Assembly (NCBI GenBank): GCA_017403155.1
Contig: JAFQOP010000014.1
Location: 57,677 to 121,676, forward strand
DNA length: 64,000 nucleotides
From: Clostridia bacterium
GTDB taxonomy: Bacteria > Bacillota > Clostridia > Oscillospirales > CAG-272
Direction of reading: 5' to 3'
Positions 43,313 through 50,977 of this stretch are shown here, in pieces; the first letter of the stretch is position 1, and every line of letters begins with the position of its first letter. The notes under the pieces are model-generated. The model ran no database searches, was not told the DNA's origin, and saw only the letters and a list, made by a program, of their open reading frames with translations. The position numbers and the translations under genes are program-made.

Positions 43313-43669
43313 ATGACAACAATCACTTTTTATAAGACCGACGGGTTTTACTACGGATTTGAGGAGAAGGGGCATACGGGCTTCGAGGAAGCAGGAAACG
43401 ACGTGCTTTGCGCGGCTCTTTCGAGTATGACTCTGCTACTTATAAATTCGATCGAGGTGGCTTATGGCTGCGATGTCGATTATAGGATAGACGAAAAGAC
43501 CACAGATATCCGTTTTATAACAAAATCCGCACTTCCAAAATTTGAGAAGGACGAAAAGAAGCAGTTTGCTGTTTCAGGTCTTATATATGCTTATTTCATC
43601 CAGCTTATGGATCTTGTCGAGGAGTATTACGAATACCTTGACGTTAAAGAGATCGAGCGCGAGATTTAA
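43313..43669 (+). CDS. prp: ribosomal-processing cysteine protease Prp
   Basis: Removes the N-terminal extension of bL27. His21 in [13 protein letters not shown] and Cys33 in VLCAALSSM form the catalytic dyad, in the positions expected from the Staphylococcus enzyme. At 118 residues it is of normal length. It lies between rplU and rpmA, the conserved place, and its substrate site is present in the downstream bL27. Confidence 0.95.
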   Translation: MTTITFYKTDGFYYGFEEKGHTGFEEAGNDVLCAALSSMTLLLINSIEVAYGCDVDYRIDEKTTDIRFITKSALPKFEKDEKKQFAVSGLIYAYFIQLMDLVEEYYEYLDVKEIEREI

Positions 43670-43700
43670 GCACAAACATACTAATACGGAGGTATATGAA

Positions 43701-43982
43701 ATGTTAAAGCTCAGTTTACAGTTCTTCGCTCACAAAAAGGGCGTAGGTTCTACTAAAAACGGCCGTGATTCTGAGTCCAAGCGTCTTGGTGTCAAGAGAG
43801 CAGACGGACAGGCAGTTATCGCGGGCAACATTATCGTTAGACAGCGCGGCACAAAGATTCATCCCGGTAAGAACGTAGGTATCGGATCGGATGATACTCT
43901 CTTTGCTCTCGTTGACGGAACTGTTAAGTTCGAACACATTTCCGGCGGTAAGAAGCAGGTTAGCGTTTACACTGCTGACTAA
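43701..43982 (+). CDS. rpmA: 50S ribosomal protein bL27 with cleavable N-terminal extension
   Basis: 93 residues. The N-terminus [16 protein letters not shown] contains the Firmicute cleavage motif LQFF|A. Cleavage by Prp would expose AHKKG, the tail that reaches the peptidyl transferase centre. The body ([27 protein letters not shown]) is typical. GGAGG is 8 bases before the ATG. A terminator follows. Confidence 0.97.
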   Translation: MLKLSLQFFAHKKGVGSTKNGRDSESKRLGVKRADGQAVIAGNIIVRQRGTKIHPGKNVGIGSDDTLFALVDGTVKFEHISGGKKQVSVYTAD

Positions 43983-43990
43983 TAGTTTTC

Positions 43991-44024
43991 AAAAAAGAGT
44001 AGTTCGAACTGCTCTTTTTTGCTT
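43991..44024 (+). terminator. terminator after rpmA
   Basis: AAAAAAGAGTAGTTCGAACTGCTCTTTTTT is nearly a perfect palindrome with an A-run and T-run; a TATAAT that could serve galE lies just after it (44025-44030). Confidence 0.9.
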
Positions 44025-44054
44025 TATAATTACAAATGAAAGGAAGAAATTATA

Positions 44055-45074
44055 ATGTCGATTCTTGTAACAGGCGGTACTGGCTATATAGGCTCGCATA
44101 CAGTTGTTGAGCTTTTGAATATTGGTGAGGAGGTAGTAATAGTAGATAACCTCTCTAACAGTAAGGTGTGCGTTCTCGACAGAATAGAAGCAATTACCGG
44201 TAAGCGTCCCGAGTTCATCAAGTGCGATCTTCTTGATATGGCAAAGCTTGATGAAGTATTTGCAACACATAAGGATATTACGTCCGTTATCCACTTCGCA
44301 GGCTTTAAGGCGGTTGGAGAATCGGTTTCTCTTCCTATAATGTATTATCACAATAACCTTACGGGAACCTTCAATCTCCTCAGCTGTATGACAAAATACG
44401 GTGTAAATAGGATTGTATTCTCCTCATCAGCAACGGTTTACGGTCTTCCTAAGTCCGTGCCGATCAAGGAGGATTTCCCCCTATCCACCACTAATCCCTA
44501 TGGCGAGACCAAGCTCATGATAGAGCGCATTCTCAAGGACTGCACAGTAGCATATCCCGAGCTCTCCGTTTGCGTTCTTCGTTATTTCAACCCCGTCGGT
44601 GCTCATAAGTCGGGACTTATCGGTGAGGATCCGAGAGGAATACCGAACAACCTCCTTCCTTACGTAGCTAAGGTTGCGGCAGGCAAGCTCGAGTGCCTCA
44701 GCGTATTCGGTGATGATTACGATACCAAGGACGGCACGGGTGTGCGTGACTATATCCACGTCGTTGATCTCGCTCTCGCTCACATCAAGGCAATTGAATA
44801 CACGGGTAGAATGAAGGGTATTGACTACGTAAACGTAGGAACCGGCAACGGTTACTCCGTGCTTGAGATGGTAAAGGCGTTTGGCGACGCATGGGGCTCT
44901 CCCATAAAGTATAAAATAGCTCCCAGACGCCCCGGTGATATTGCTGAATGCTATGCTGATCCCGAGAAGGCATACAGAGTTCTTGGTTGGCGCGCAGAGC
45001 GCGGACTTGCCGAGATGTGCCTTGATAGCGCAAGATGGCAGCGCATGAATCCCGACGGATATCCCGACGATTGA
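44055..45074 (+). CDS. galE: UDP-glucose 4-epimerase
   Basis: Interconverts UDP-glucose and UDP-galactose. The Rossmann motif GGTGYIGSHTVVELL opens the protein. The catalytic Ser lies in FSSSATVYG and the Tyr-Lys pair in NPYGETKLMIER. RYFNPVGAH and YIHVVDLA, binding the sugar, complete the family pattern. At 339 residues it is full length. Flanked by terminators on both sides, so it is transcribed alone. Confidence 0.97.
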   Translation: MSILVTGGTGYIGSHTVVELLNIGEEVVIVDNLSNSKVCVLDRIEAITGKRPEFIKCDLLDMAKLDEVFATHKDITSVIHFAGFKAVGESVSLPIMYYHNNLTGTFNLLSCMTKYGVNRIVFSSSATVYGLPKSVPIKEDFPLSTTNPYGETKLMIERILKDCTVAYPELSVCVLRYFNPVGAHKSGLIGEDPRGIPNNLLPYVAKVAAGKLECLSVFGDDYDTKDGTGVRDYIHVVDLALAHIKAIEYTGRMKGIDYVNVGTGNGYSVLEMVKAFGDAWGSPIKYKIAPRRPGDIAECYADPEKAYRVLGWRAERGLAEMCLDSARWQRMNPDGYPDD

Positions 45075-45084
45075 TTTTAAAGAC

Positions 45085-45125
45085 AAAAGAGGCGTTTGCC
45101 CTGAAAATGCATCGCCTCTTTTATT
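45085..45125 (+). terminator. terminator after galE
   Basis: AAAAGAGGCG pairs with CGCCTCTTTT around an 18-base loop, followed by ATTT. Confidence 0.85.
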
Positions 45126-45141
45126 TATGTAAGGAGGGTAT

Positions 45142-45936
45142 ATGACACCCCTTAAAGACAAAAAGCTGTTCTTACTTGATATGGATGGCACGATATATCT
45201 TGACAACGATCTTTTCGATGGCACACTTGATTTTCTCTCCCTAGTGCGTAGAAGAGGGGGCAGGTATATCTTTGTAACCAACAATTCCTCAAAGAGCACC
45301 GATGCCTACGTTGCCAAACTGGAACGTATCGGTATTGCGGCAACGGAGGATGATTTTCTCACTTCAACGGATGCAACAATTCTTTATATTAAGAACAATT
45401 TTTCGGGCAGAAGGTTTTACGCGATGGGCACGGATAGCTTTGTAAAGCAGCTTGCCGACGCAGGCATTGATGTATGCACAGACGTGTGTGATGACGTTTT
45501 CGGTGTCGTGATTTCCAATGACCAGGAGCTCACCTTCAAGAAGCTGGAGGATGTGTGTGTGTTGCTGAAGCGGGACGTTGAATATATAGCAACAAATCCA
45601 GATTGGGTTTGTCCAACCTCGTTTGGATACGTGCCCGACTGCGGCTCCTTTGCCGAGATGCTGAGGCGCGCTACGGGTAAGACCCCGACCTTTATCGGCA
45701 AGCCTATGCCCGAGATGCTCTTCCTTGCTATGGAAAAATACGGCTACACCAAGGACGAGACGGTAATAGTGGGCGACAGAATATATACCGATATTGCCTC
45801 AGGCTACAATGCAGGTGTGGATACCGTTTTTGTTCTCTCGGGTGAGGGAACACTCGCTGATGCTGAAGCGACTGATAAGAAGCCGACCTATATTCTTTCG
45901 AATATAAGAGAATTATATAACATAATTAAAGGATGA
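45142..45936 (+). CDS. HAD-IIA family hydrolase (NagD/4-nitrophenylphosphatase type)
   Basis: A 264-residue cytoplasmic phosphatase. Motif I LLDMDGTIYL, motif II FVTNNSSKS, a C2b cap in the middle (about residues 80-180), motif III at KPMPEM, and motif IV VGDRIYTDIASGYNAG are all in place. The substrate is not predictable; NagD relatives act on nucleotides or sugar phosphates. It precedes the ABC-F gene by seven bases. Confidence 0.94.
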   Translation: MTPLKDKKLFLLDMDGTIYLDNDLFDGTLDFLSLVRRRGGRYIFVTNNSSKSTDAYVAKLERIGIAATEDDFLTSTDATILYIKNNFSGRRFYAMGTDSFVKQLADAGIDVCTDVCDDVFGVVISNDQELTFKKLEDVCVLLKRDVEYIATNPDWVCPTSFGYVPDCGSFAEMLRRATGKTPTFIGKPMPEMLFLAMEKYGYTKDETVIVGDRIYTDIASGYNAGVDTVFVLSGEGTLADAEATDKKPTYILSNIRELYNIIKG

Positions 45937-45943
45937 TAGAAAA

Positions 45944-47545
45944 TTGATTACTGTTTCTAATCTTGCCTTCCAGTTTGGAGGACAGATACTATTTAAGGAC
46001 GTTGACCTGAAATTTACCCCCGGTAACTGCTATGGCATTATTGGTGCCAACGGTGCAGGTAAATCCACCTTTTTAAAGCTCCTTTGCGGTGAGCTTGAGC
46101 CTACCAAGGGAGATATCTCAATTCCAAAGGAAACGAGGATGTCCGTCCTCAAGCAGGACCACTTTGCTTTTGAGGAATACACCGTGCTTGATACGGTAAT
46201 AATGGGCAACTCGCGTCTTTACGAGATAATGAAGGAAAAGGATGAACTTTATTCAAAGCCCGATTTCACTGATGAGGACGGTATTCGCGCATCTGAATTA
46301 GAGGGCGAATTTGCCGAGCTTAACGGCTGGGAGGCAGAGTCGGATGCGTCCAAGCTTATCCAGGGTCTCGGCCTTACCGACGACTATCTCTATATGACTA
46401 TGTCGACGCTCAAGGAGAGCGAGAAGGTTAAGGTTCTTCTCGCCCAGGCACTCTTTGGCAATCCCGAGATAATTCTCCTCGACGAGCCTACCAACGGTCT
46501 TGATATAGACGCGGTAATGTGGCTTGAGGGCTTCCTCTCCGACTATTTCGGTACAGTGCTCGTCGTATCCCATGACCGTCATTTCCTTAACGACGTTTGT
46601 ACCAACATTGTCGATATTGATTACACTGGCATCAAAATGTACGTCGGTAACTATGAGTTCTGGTATGAGTCCAGCCAGCTCATTCAGCGAATGATTAAGA
46701 TGCAGAACAAGAAGAACGAGGAGAAGATTGCCGAGCTGCAGAGCTTTATTCAGCGCTTCTCTGCAAACAAATCAAAATCCCGCCAGGCGACCTCGAGAAG
46801 AAAGCTGCTTGATAAGCTGACGGTGGAGGAGCTTCCTGCATCCAGCCGCCGCTATCCCTTCATTGGATTTGATATGGATAGAGAGCCCGGTAAGGAGATT
46901 CTTCACGTCGAGGAGCTTACAAAGTCACTCGGTGGCAAGCTTCTCTTCAAGAACCTTTCCTTCCACGTAGCAAAGGAGGAGAAGATCGCCTTTATCGGCA
47001 ACGAGCTTGCAATTACAGAGCTCTTTAAGATTCTCAACGAGGAGAGTGAGCCCGATAGCGGCATCTATAAGCTCGGTGTATCTATAACGGTGTCTTATTT
47101 CCCCCACGACAACACAAAGTATTTTGAGGGGCACACCGAGTCTATCCTTGACTGGATGCGTCAGTATTCCAAGGACCAGACCGAGACGTATCTTCGCGGC
47201 TTCCTCGGTAAGATGCTCTTTTCAAACGAAGCAGTATTCAAGCCTGTAAACGTTCTCTCGGGAGGAGAAAAGGTCAGATGCATGTTCTCGAGAATGATGA
47301 TGTACGGCTCCAATATGCTGATAATAGATCAGCCCACAGACCATCTCGACCTTGAATCCATTACCGCGGTAAACAACGGCATGAAGAGCTTTAAGGGAAA
47401 TATCCTCTTCTCCTCTCATGACTATGAGATAGTCAACACCGTTGCCAACCGCATTATCGAGATACACGCAGACGGCTCTTTCACCGATTATAGAGGGACC
47501 TATGAGGAATACCTCGATTATAAGCGTGAAAGAGAAGGGAAGTAA
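45944..47545 (+). CDS. ABC-F family ATPase (YkpA/YbiT-like) with one degenerate ATP site
   Basis: Soluble ribosome-associated protein with two nucleotide-binding domains and a linker (about residues 240-310, with the helical SFIQRFSANKSKSRQATSR). NBD1 has Walker A GANGAGKS (34-41) and Walker B IILLDEPTNGLD, but its signature reads STLKESEKV instead of LSGGQ. NBD2 has a good signature LSGGEKVR (438-445), yet Walker A is IGNELAITEL with no GKS/T, and Walker B is LIIDQPTDH (Gln for Glu). The start is the TTG that follows GGATGATAGAAAA. The site pairing NBD1 Walker with NBD2 signature should work; the other should not. Confidence 0.9.
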   Translation: MITVSNLAFQFGGQILFKDVDLKFTPGNCYGIIGANGAGKSTFLKLLCGELEPTKGDISIPKETRMSVLKQDHFAFEEYTVLDTVIMGNSRLYEIMKEKDELYSKPDFTDEDGIRASELEGEFAELNGWEAESDASKLIQGLGLTDDYLYMTMSTLKESEKVKVLLAQALFGNPEIILLDEPTNGLDIDAVMWLEGFLSDYFGTVLVVSHDRHFLNDVCTNIVDIDYTGIKMYVGNYEFWYESSQLIQRMIKMQNKKNEEKIAELQSFIQRFSANKSKSRQATSRRKLLDKLTVEELPASSRRYPFIGFDMDREPGKEILHVEELTKSLGGKLLFKNLSFHVAKEEKIAFIGNELAITELFKILNEESEPDSGIYKLGVSITVSYFPHDNTKYFEGHTESILDWMRQYSKDQTETYLRGFLGKMLFSNEAVFKPVNVLSGGEKVRCMFSRMMMYGSNMLIIDQPTDHLDLESITAVNNGMKSFKGNILFSSHDYEIVNTVANRIIEIHADGSFTDYRGTYEEYLDYKREREGK

Positions 47546-47634
47546 TCTACGTTTGCTTTTTTGTTAAAAGGTATTGAAAAAAGCGTTTTAATATGATAAT
47601 ATAATATTGTTGCATTAAACATAGGAGAAAAAAT

Positions 47635-48081
47635 ATGAAGAGGGTAGAAAGATTTTTGCTTGAAGCTTGTGCATATACGTGTGCTGTGATGCTTGTCTTT
47701 TTCTTGCTTGCAGCTGCATTCAGCATGGACGTAAGTCTTGGCTTCTTTAACTATTCTATCTTCTTTGTGATTGGCACTTGCATAACAGCCGCCAACCTTA
47801 TTTTCAAGGTTGAAAAGCTGCAGATTTGGGTAAAAGTGCCGCTCCATTTTGCGATTCTGCTTGGCTTGACGATTATCTTTGTCTATGTTGCAAATGCCGA
47901 GGCTATGAAGCGTGACGCGGCAATTTTCGTTGTAATAATCACATTTATTATTCTATATGCCGTTATTTTTGCTGCTGCAATTGGCATCAAAAAGCTCGTA
48001 TACCTCGCTGACAAAAAGCTGTCTGCAGGCGATAAGAGTGGCAAAAAGTCAACCTCTGACTATAAGCCCAGATACAAATAA
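47635..48081 (+). CDS. small membrane protein, possibly DUF3021 family
   Basis: 148 residues with four hydrophobic segments (about 12-32, 37-58, 65-87 and 95-120), a short loop and a very basic C-terminal tail rich in Lys/Ser. The 'four helices, charged tail' layout and length resemble the DUF3021 family; I find no catalytic motif. AGGAGAAAAAAT gives a good ribosome binding site. The tRNA-Leu starts 33 bases later. Function unknown. Confidence 0.75.
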   Translation: MKRVERFLLEACAYTCAVMLVFFLLAAAFSMDVSLGFFNYSIFFVIGTCITAANLIFKVEKLQIWVKVPLHFAILLGLTIIFVYVANAEAMKRDAAIFVVIITFIILYAVIFAAAIGIKKLVYLADKKLSAGDKSGKKSTSDYKPRYK

Positions 48082-48091
48082 CGTTACACGG

Positions 48092-48112
48092 GTGCCCGAT
48101 TTCGGGCACTTT
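48092..48112 (+). terminator. weak terminator between the membrane protein gene and tRNA-Leu
   Basis: GTGCCCGA pairs with TCGGGCAC around two bases, followed only by TTTA; the hairpin is perfect but the T-run is short, so read-through into the tRNA is possible. No separate tRNA promoter is evident. Confidence 0.5.
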
Positions 48113-48114
48113 AT

Positions 48115-48197
48115 GCGGGTGTGGCGGAATTGGCAGACGCGCCAGACTTAGGATCTGGTGGGCTCCCGTGCAGGTTCAAGTCCTGTCACCCGCACCA
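48115..48197 (+). tRNA. tRNA-Leu (anticodon TAG), CCA encoded
   Basis: Acceptor GCGGGTG pairs with CACCCGC; A and CCA follow. Loop CTTAGGA within a CCAGA/TCTGG stem gives TAG at 48149-48151. A long variable arm (GGGCTCCCGT) marks the class II tRNA. The 3' end is duplicated downstream. Confidence 0.96.
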
Positions 48198-48419
48198 AAA
48201 GGATGTGCCCTTGTGGCATATCCTTTTTTTAGTGACAGGGACGCAGAACCTGCCTGCGAGGCAGACTTCAGCTATGAGATACAACTCGGAATATGCCGAG
48301 CAGAGAGTTTGCCGAGGAGCAAACTCCAAGCGCTCGCCTGTGAACTTGATAAGCGAGCGCCGTTTAAAGTCCTGTCACCCGCACCAGAAGGATATACCCT
48401 TGTGGCATATCTTTTTTTT
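48178..48419 (+). repeat. tRNA-Leu 3'-end direct repeat with structured spacer
   Basis: The tRNA 3' end and terminator (48178-48229) recur at 48367-48419 with only a few changes. Between them lies a degenerate inverted copy of the T-arm (48232-48253, complementary to 48170-48189 except in the T-loop). Four successive hairpins follow: CTGCC/GGCAG (48250-48264), CTCGG/CCGAG (48285-48300), GAGTTTGC/GCAAACTC (48305-48326) and GCGCTCGC/GCGAGCGC (48330-48360). The layout is the same as at tRNA-Arg, but the spacer sequence differs. No protein is encoded. Confidence 0.88.
48198..48230 (+). terminator. terminator after tRNA-Leu
   Basis: AAAGGATGTGCC pairs with GGCATATCCTTT around a CTTGT loop, followed by a T-run. 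A near-identical second copy ends at 48419. Confidence 0.88.
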
Positions 48420-48428
48420 ATATAAGGC

Positions 48429-48468
48429 AAAAGAGCCGTCCAAGTGTGTCCAAGGGCGGCTCTTTTTT
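48429..48468 (+). terminator. terminator after the tRNA-Leu repeat
   Basis: AAAAGAGCCGTCC pairs with GGGCGGCTCTTTT (one G-U pair) around a ten-base loop, with T and A tracts on both sides, so it may also serve the converging phosphorylase gene. Confidence 0.82.
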
Positions 48469-48547
48469 GACTTTATTATTGTGTATTGCGTTCTTTAGTT
48501 GATTTAAATATTCGCAACAGTATAAACAAGCTGCTGTTGTACTTTTT

Positions 48548-49315
48548 TTACAGCTTGATCACCGAATCAAGGCAGAGTGTGAGTGCATATTCGTATGCGT
48601 TGCCACCCCAATTTCGTTCGTCGTATTTATCCACGTCGGCAAGACTGTCTGCAGTGTAGAGTAACATTCCCCAAGTAGCACCTCTAAAAGCAGAAACAGC
48701 AGCAAGAGCTGAGCACTCCATTTCAACCACAGAGCACCCCTCGCTCTTTCTATATTCAACCTTTTCTTTGGTTTCGCGAAAGAAACCGTCCGTCGACCAA
48801 GTGATGACCTCTTGATATTTCATTCCGTGCTCAAGAAGGGTCTCTTCGATTGCTTTTCTAGAACTTTCGACGATTTCCATATAGCGGGAGGGAGGCGCAT
48901 AGTGATATGATGTTCCTTCATCGCGCAAGGCTTTGTAAGGCACAAGAAATGTACCTTCTGCAAATTCTTCCAGAGCGCCGCAAGAACCGGTGGAGATGAT
49001 TTCGCATACACCGTAGCCGATCAGCCAATCAAGCACCTGTGCTGATGCTGCTGAACCGACGGGAGCTTCGCACAGTGTTATCTCTTCACCCTTGTATTTC
49101 GTTACGTATATCGGATAACGCTTGGTCATACTGATAAACTCAGATACTTTTACAGTTTCAGTCTTACTTGCATATTCTGTTATGTAATCGCCGAGAAAGG
49201 CAAATACGCATTTTCTCGGTAACTTCAGGTCTAATTTTTCGTGAGTCGGATTGATGACCGCCATTTGCTCGGTATCAAACTCTAATATTGGTATTTCATT
49301 TTTTATAATACTCAT
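48548..49315 (-). CDS. nucleoside phosphorylase (uridine phosphorylase-like, PNP_UDP family)
   Basis: A 255-residue salvage enzyme that cleaves nucleosides with phosphate. EAPVGSAASAQVL, the ISTGSCGAL loop and VVEMECSAL, which contains the ExECSAL ribose-binding residues, fit the family. The hexameric PNP/UDP type is likely; uridine versus purine specificity is uncertain. It is transcribed alone from its own promoter and converges with the tRNA-Leu region. Confidence 0.92.
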   Translation of the reverse strand: MSIIKNEIPILEFDTEQMAVINPTHEKLDLKLPRKCVFAFLGDYITEYASKTETVKVSEFISMTKRYPIYVTKYKGEEITLCEAPVGSAASAQVLDWLIGYGVCEIISTGSCGALEEFAEGTFLVPYKALRDEGTSYHYAPPSRYMEIVESSRKAIEETLLEHGMKYQEVITWSTDGFFRETKEKVEYRKSEGCSVVEMECSALAAVSAFRGATWGMLLYTADSLADVDKYDERNWGGNAYEYALTLCLDSVIKL

Positions 49316-49344
49316 TTGTCTTCATCCTAAAAAAAGCTTAACTA

Positions 49345-49373
49345 ATTATACCACAAAAATAGACTGCTTACAA
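49345..49373 (-). promoter_or_regulatory. promoter of the nucleoside phosphorylase gene
   Basis: Minus-strand TTGTAA and perfect TATAAT, 17 bases apart. Start expected about 20 bases before the ATG. Confidence 0.75.
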
Positions 49374-49557
49374 TATATTTTAACGTTACTTTTTGCGTTT
49401 TTTGCTGTATGAGTCAACACATTAACCATCACAAAATGCTATCTGGATATATTTTGTGTCCATATTCATTTTATAGTGCATTTTGCATGTGTGCTGTTAC
49501 AAAATCTGTAAGTATGCATAAAGTGTGAATATTTTCTAAAATAATGCATATTTTCGG
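49374..49557. other. AT-rich region between divergent promoters
   Basis: Between the phosphorylase and nusB promoters. It contains scattered TTTTGCAT/TGCAT-like words and no open frame with a plausible start. I see no operator or RNA here that I can support. Confidence 0.5.
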
Positions 49558-49586
49558 TTGACAACGCGCGCATAAAGTATTATAAT
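49558..49586 (+). promoter_or_regulatory. consensus sigma-A promoter of the nusB operon
   Basis: Perfect TTGACA and TATAAT with a 17-base spacer. Start expected near 49592, with a leader of about 30 bases. Confidence 0.93.
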
Positions 49587-49624
49587 ATTTATACTAAATA
49601 TAAACACGTTTGAGGTGTATTTTT

Positions 49625-50029
49625 ATGAACAGAAAACAAGCAAGAGAAAATGCATTCATTCTGCTTTTTGAAGGAGCGAGCAAGACCGATGAAACCGCAA
49701 CCGAAATCTATGAAAAGGCAATGGAGGTGCGTGAGCTTGAGGTTGACGGATACGTCAAGCAGGTCTTCTTCGGCTTTTATGAAAATGCGAGAGCTATCGA
49801 GGAGTGCATAGAGAAGTGCCTCGTTGGCTGGAAGCGCGAGCGTATTTCTCTCTCGTCCACCGCTATTCTTAGACTTGCGGTCTATGAGCTTATGTTTATG
49901 GATGATATTCCGCATAAGGTATCGATTAACGAGGCGGTAGAGCTTGCAAAGAAGTATGACGATGAGAAGGCGTATAGCTTTGTTAACGGTGTGCTTAATG
50001 CAGCTGCAAAAGAGCTCGGCAGAAAATGA
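49625..50029 (+). CDS. nusB: transcription antitermination protein NusB
   Basis: All-helical antitermination factor binding boxA with NusE for rRNA transcription. MNRKQARENAFILLFEG, the central ERISLSSTAILRLAVYEL and the C-terminal NEAVELAKKYDDEKAYSFVNGVLNA are diagnostic. The 134-residue form begins at the ATG with GAGGTG upstream rather than at the TTG five codons earlier. It heads an operon with a TsaD-like gene (ATGA overlap) and xseA-xseB. Confidence 0.96.
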   Translation: MNRKQARENAFILLFEGASKTDETATEIYEKAMEVRELEVDGYVKQVFFGFYENARAIEECIEKCLVGWKRERISLSSTAILRLAVYELMFMDDIPHKVSINEAVELAKKYDDEKAYSFVNGVLNAAAKELGRK

Positions 50030-50976
50030 GTAACAAGGTCATTGTCGGTATTGATACCAGCAACTATACGACATCCGTTGCTGTTATCGGTCTTGATGGG
50101 GAGCTTATAGCAAATCTCAAGCGCCCTCTGCCTGTTAAGACGGGAGAATGCGGACTTCGTCAGTCGGATGCAGTGTTTGCCCACGTAAAGAATACTCCGT
50201 CGATTATGCAGGAGATGAGCGAGGTGCTGAAGGGATATATTCCCGTGGCTGTCGGTGTAAGCGAAAAACCGAGGAACGTAGAGGGCTCGTATATGCCCTG
50301 CTTTCTTGTTGGCGTGGGACTCGCTGAAAGCATCTCGGCTGCATCCGATATACCGATATATAGGTTTTCTCACCAGTGCGGTCATTTAACAGCCGCGCTT
50401 TATTCCTCAAAGAGTTTTGAGCTTTTTGATAGGGAGTTTTGCGCATTCCACGTTTCGGGAGGAACGACGGAGATGCTCAGGGTGTCTCCTGTCGGCAACG
50501 GCTTTCGTGCCGAGATTGTCGGCGCAACCGCCGACCTCAATGCAGGGCAGGCAATTGACCGCGTAGGAGTTATGATGGGGCTATCCTTTCCCTCAGGGCG
50601 AGAGCTTGAGGCACTAGCTCTTCAAAATACAAAAAAGATTCCAAGCGCAAGCCCGAAGCTGCGTGACCTTAAAATAAACCTCTCGGGTCTTCAGAATATG
50701 GCGGAGAGAATGTATAAGGAAAGCGGTGACAAGGCTCACGTTGCTGCATTCGTGCTTGCATATATAGAGCGAGGTCTATCACTCCTTGCAGATAAGTATA
50801 TCGAGCTCTACGGAGATACACCTATTGTTTTTGCAGGAGGTGTAATGTCTAATTCGATTATAAAATGCTCATTAGCAAAAAAATACGAAGCTCGCTTTGC
50901 TGAGCCTGCTTTATCGGCTGACAATGCGGTTGGCATCGCATATCTTGGATTAAGGAATTATCTTTCGGAGAGATAA
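50026..50976 (+). CDS. TsaD/Kae1-like paralog (peptidase M22 fold), function unknown
   Basis: A 316-residue protein of the ASKHA ATPase superfamily. GIDTSNYTTS resembles the phosphate-binding start of TsaD. His116 and His120 (HQCGH) match the TsaD metal pair. HVSGGTTE, GATADLNAGQAIDRVG and FAGGVMSNS match its ATP-binding loops. It lacks the TsaD signature around VVPELASR and is divergent, so it is probably a paralog and not the t6A synthase. It is coupled to nusB by ATGA and ends one base before xseA. A conserved place among clostridial genomes is suggested by context, but its role is unknown. Confidence 0.87.
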   Translation: MSNKVIVGIDTSNYTTSVAVIGLDGELIANLKRPLPVKTGECGLRQSDAVFAHVKNTPSIMQEMSEVLKGYIPVAVGVSEKPRNVEGSYMPCFLVGVGLAESISAASDIPIYRFSHQCGHLTAALYSSKSFELFDREFCAFHVSGGTTEMLRVSPVGNGFRAEIVGATADLNAGQAIDRVGVMMGLSFPSGRELEALALQNTKKIPSASPKLRDLKINLSGLQNMAERMYKESGDKAHVAAFVLAYIERGLSLLADKYIELYGDTPIVFAGGVMSNSIIKCSLAKKYEARFAEPALSADNAVGIAYLGLRNYLSER

Positions 50977-50977
50977 A

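Noticed and set aside
48121-48498. Open frame of 125 codons over tRNA-Leu and its repeat
   Set aside because: It starts inside the tRNA and crosses two terminators; the repeated peptide stretch only mirrors the DNA repeat.
50026-50976. Annotation as TsaD, the t6A synthase
   Set aside because: The HxxxH pair is present but other conserved TsaD segments are missing; the context differs from that of tsaD.
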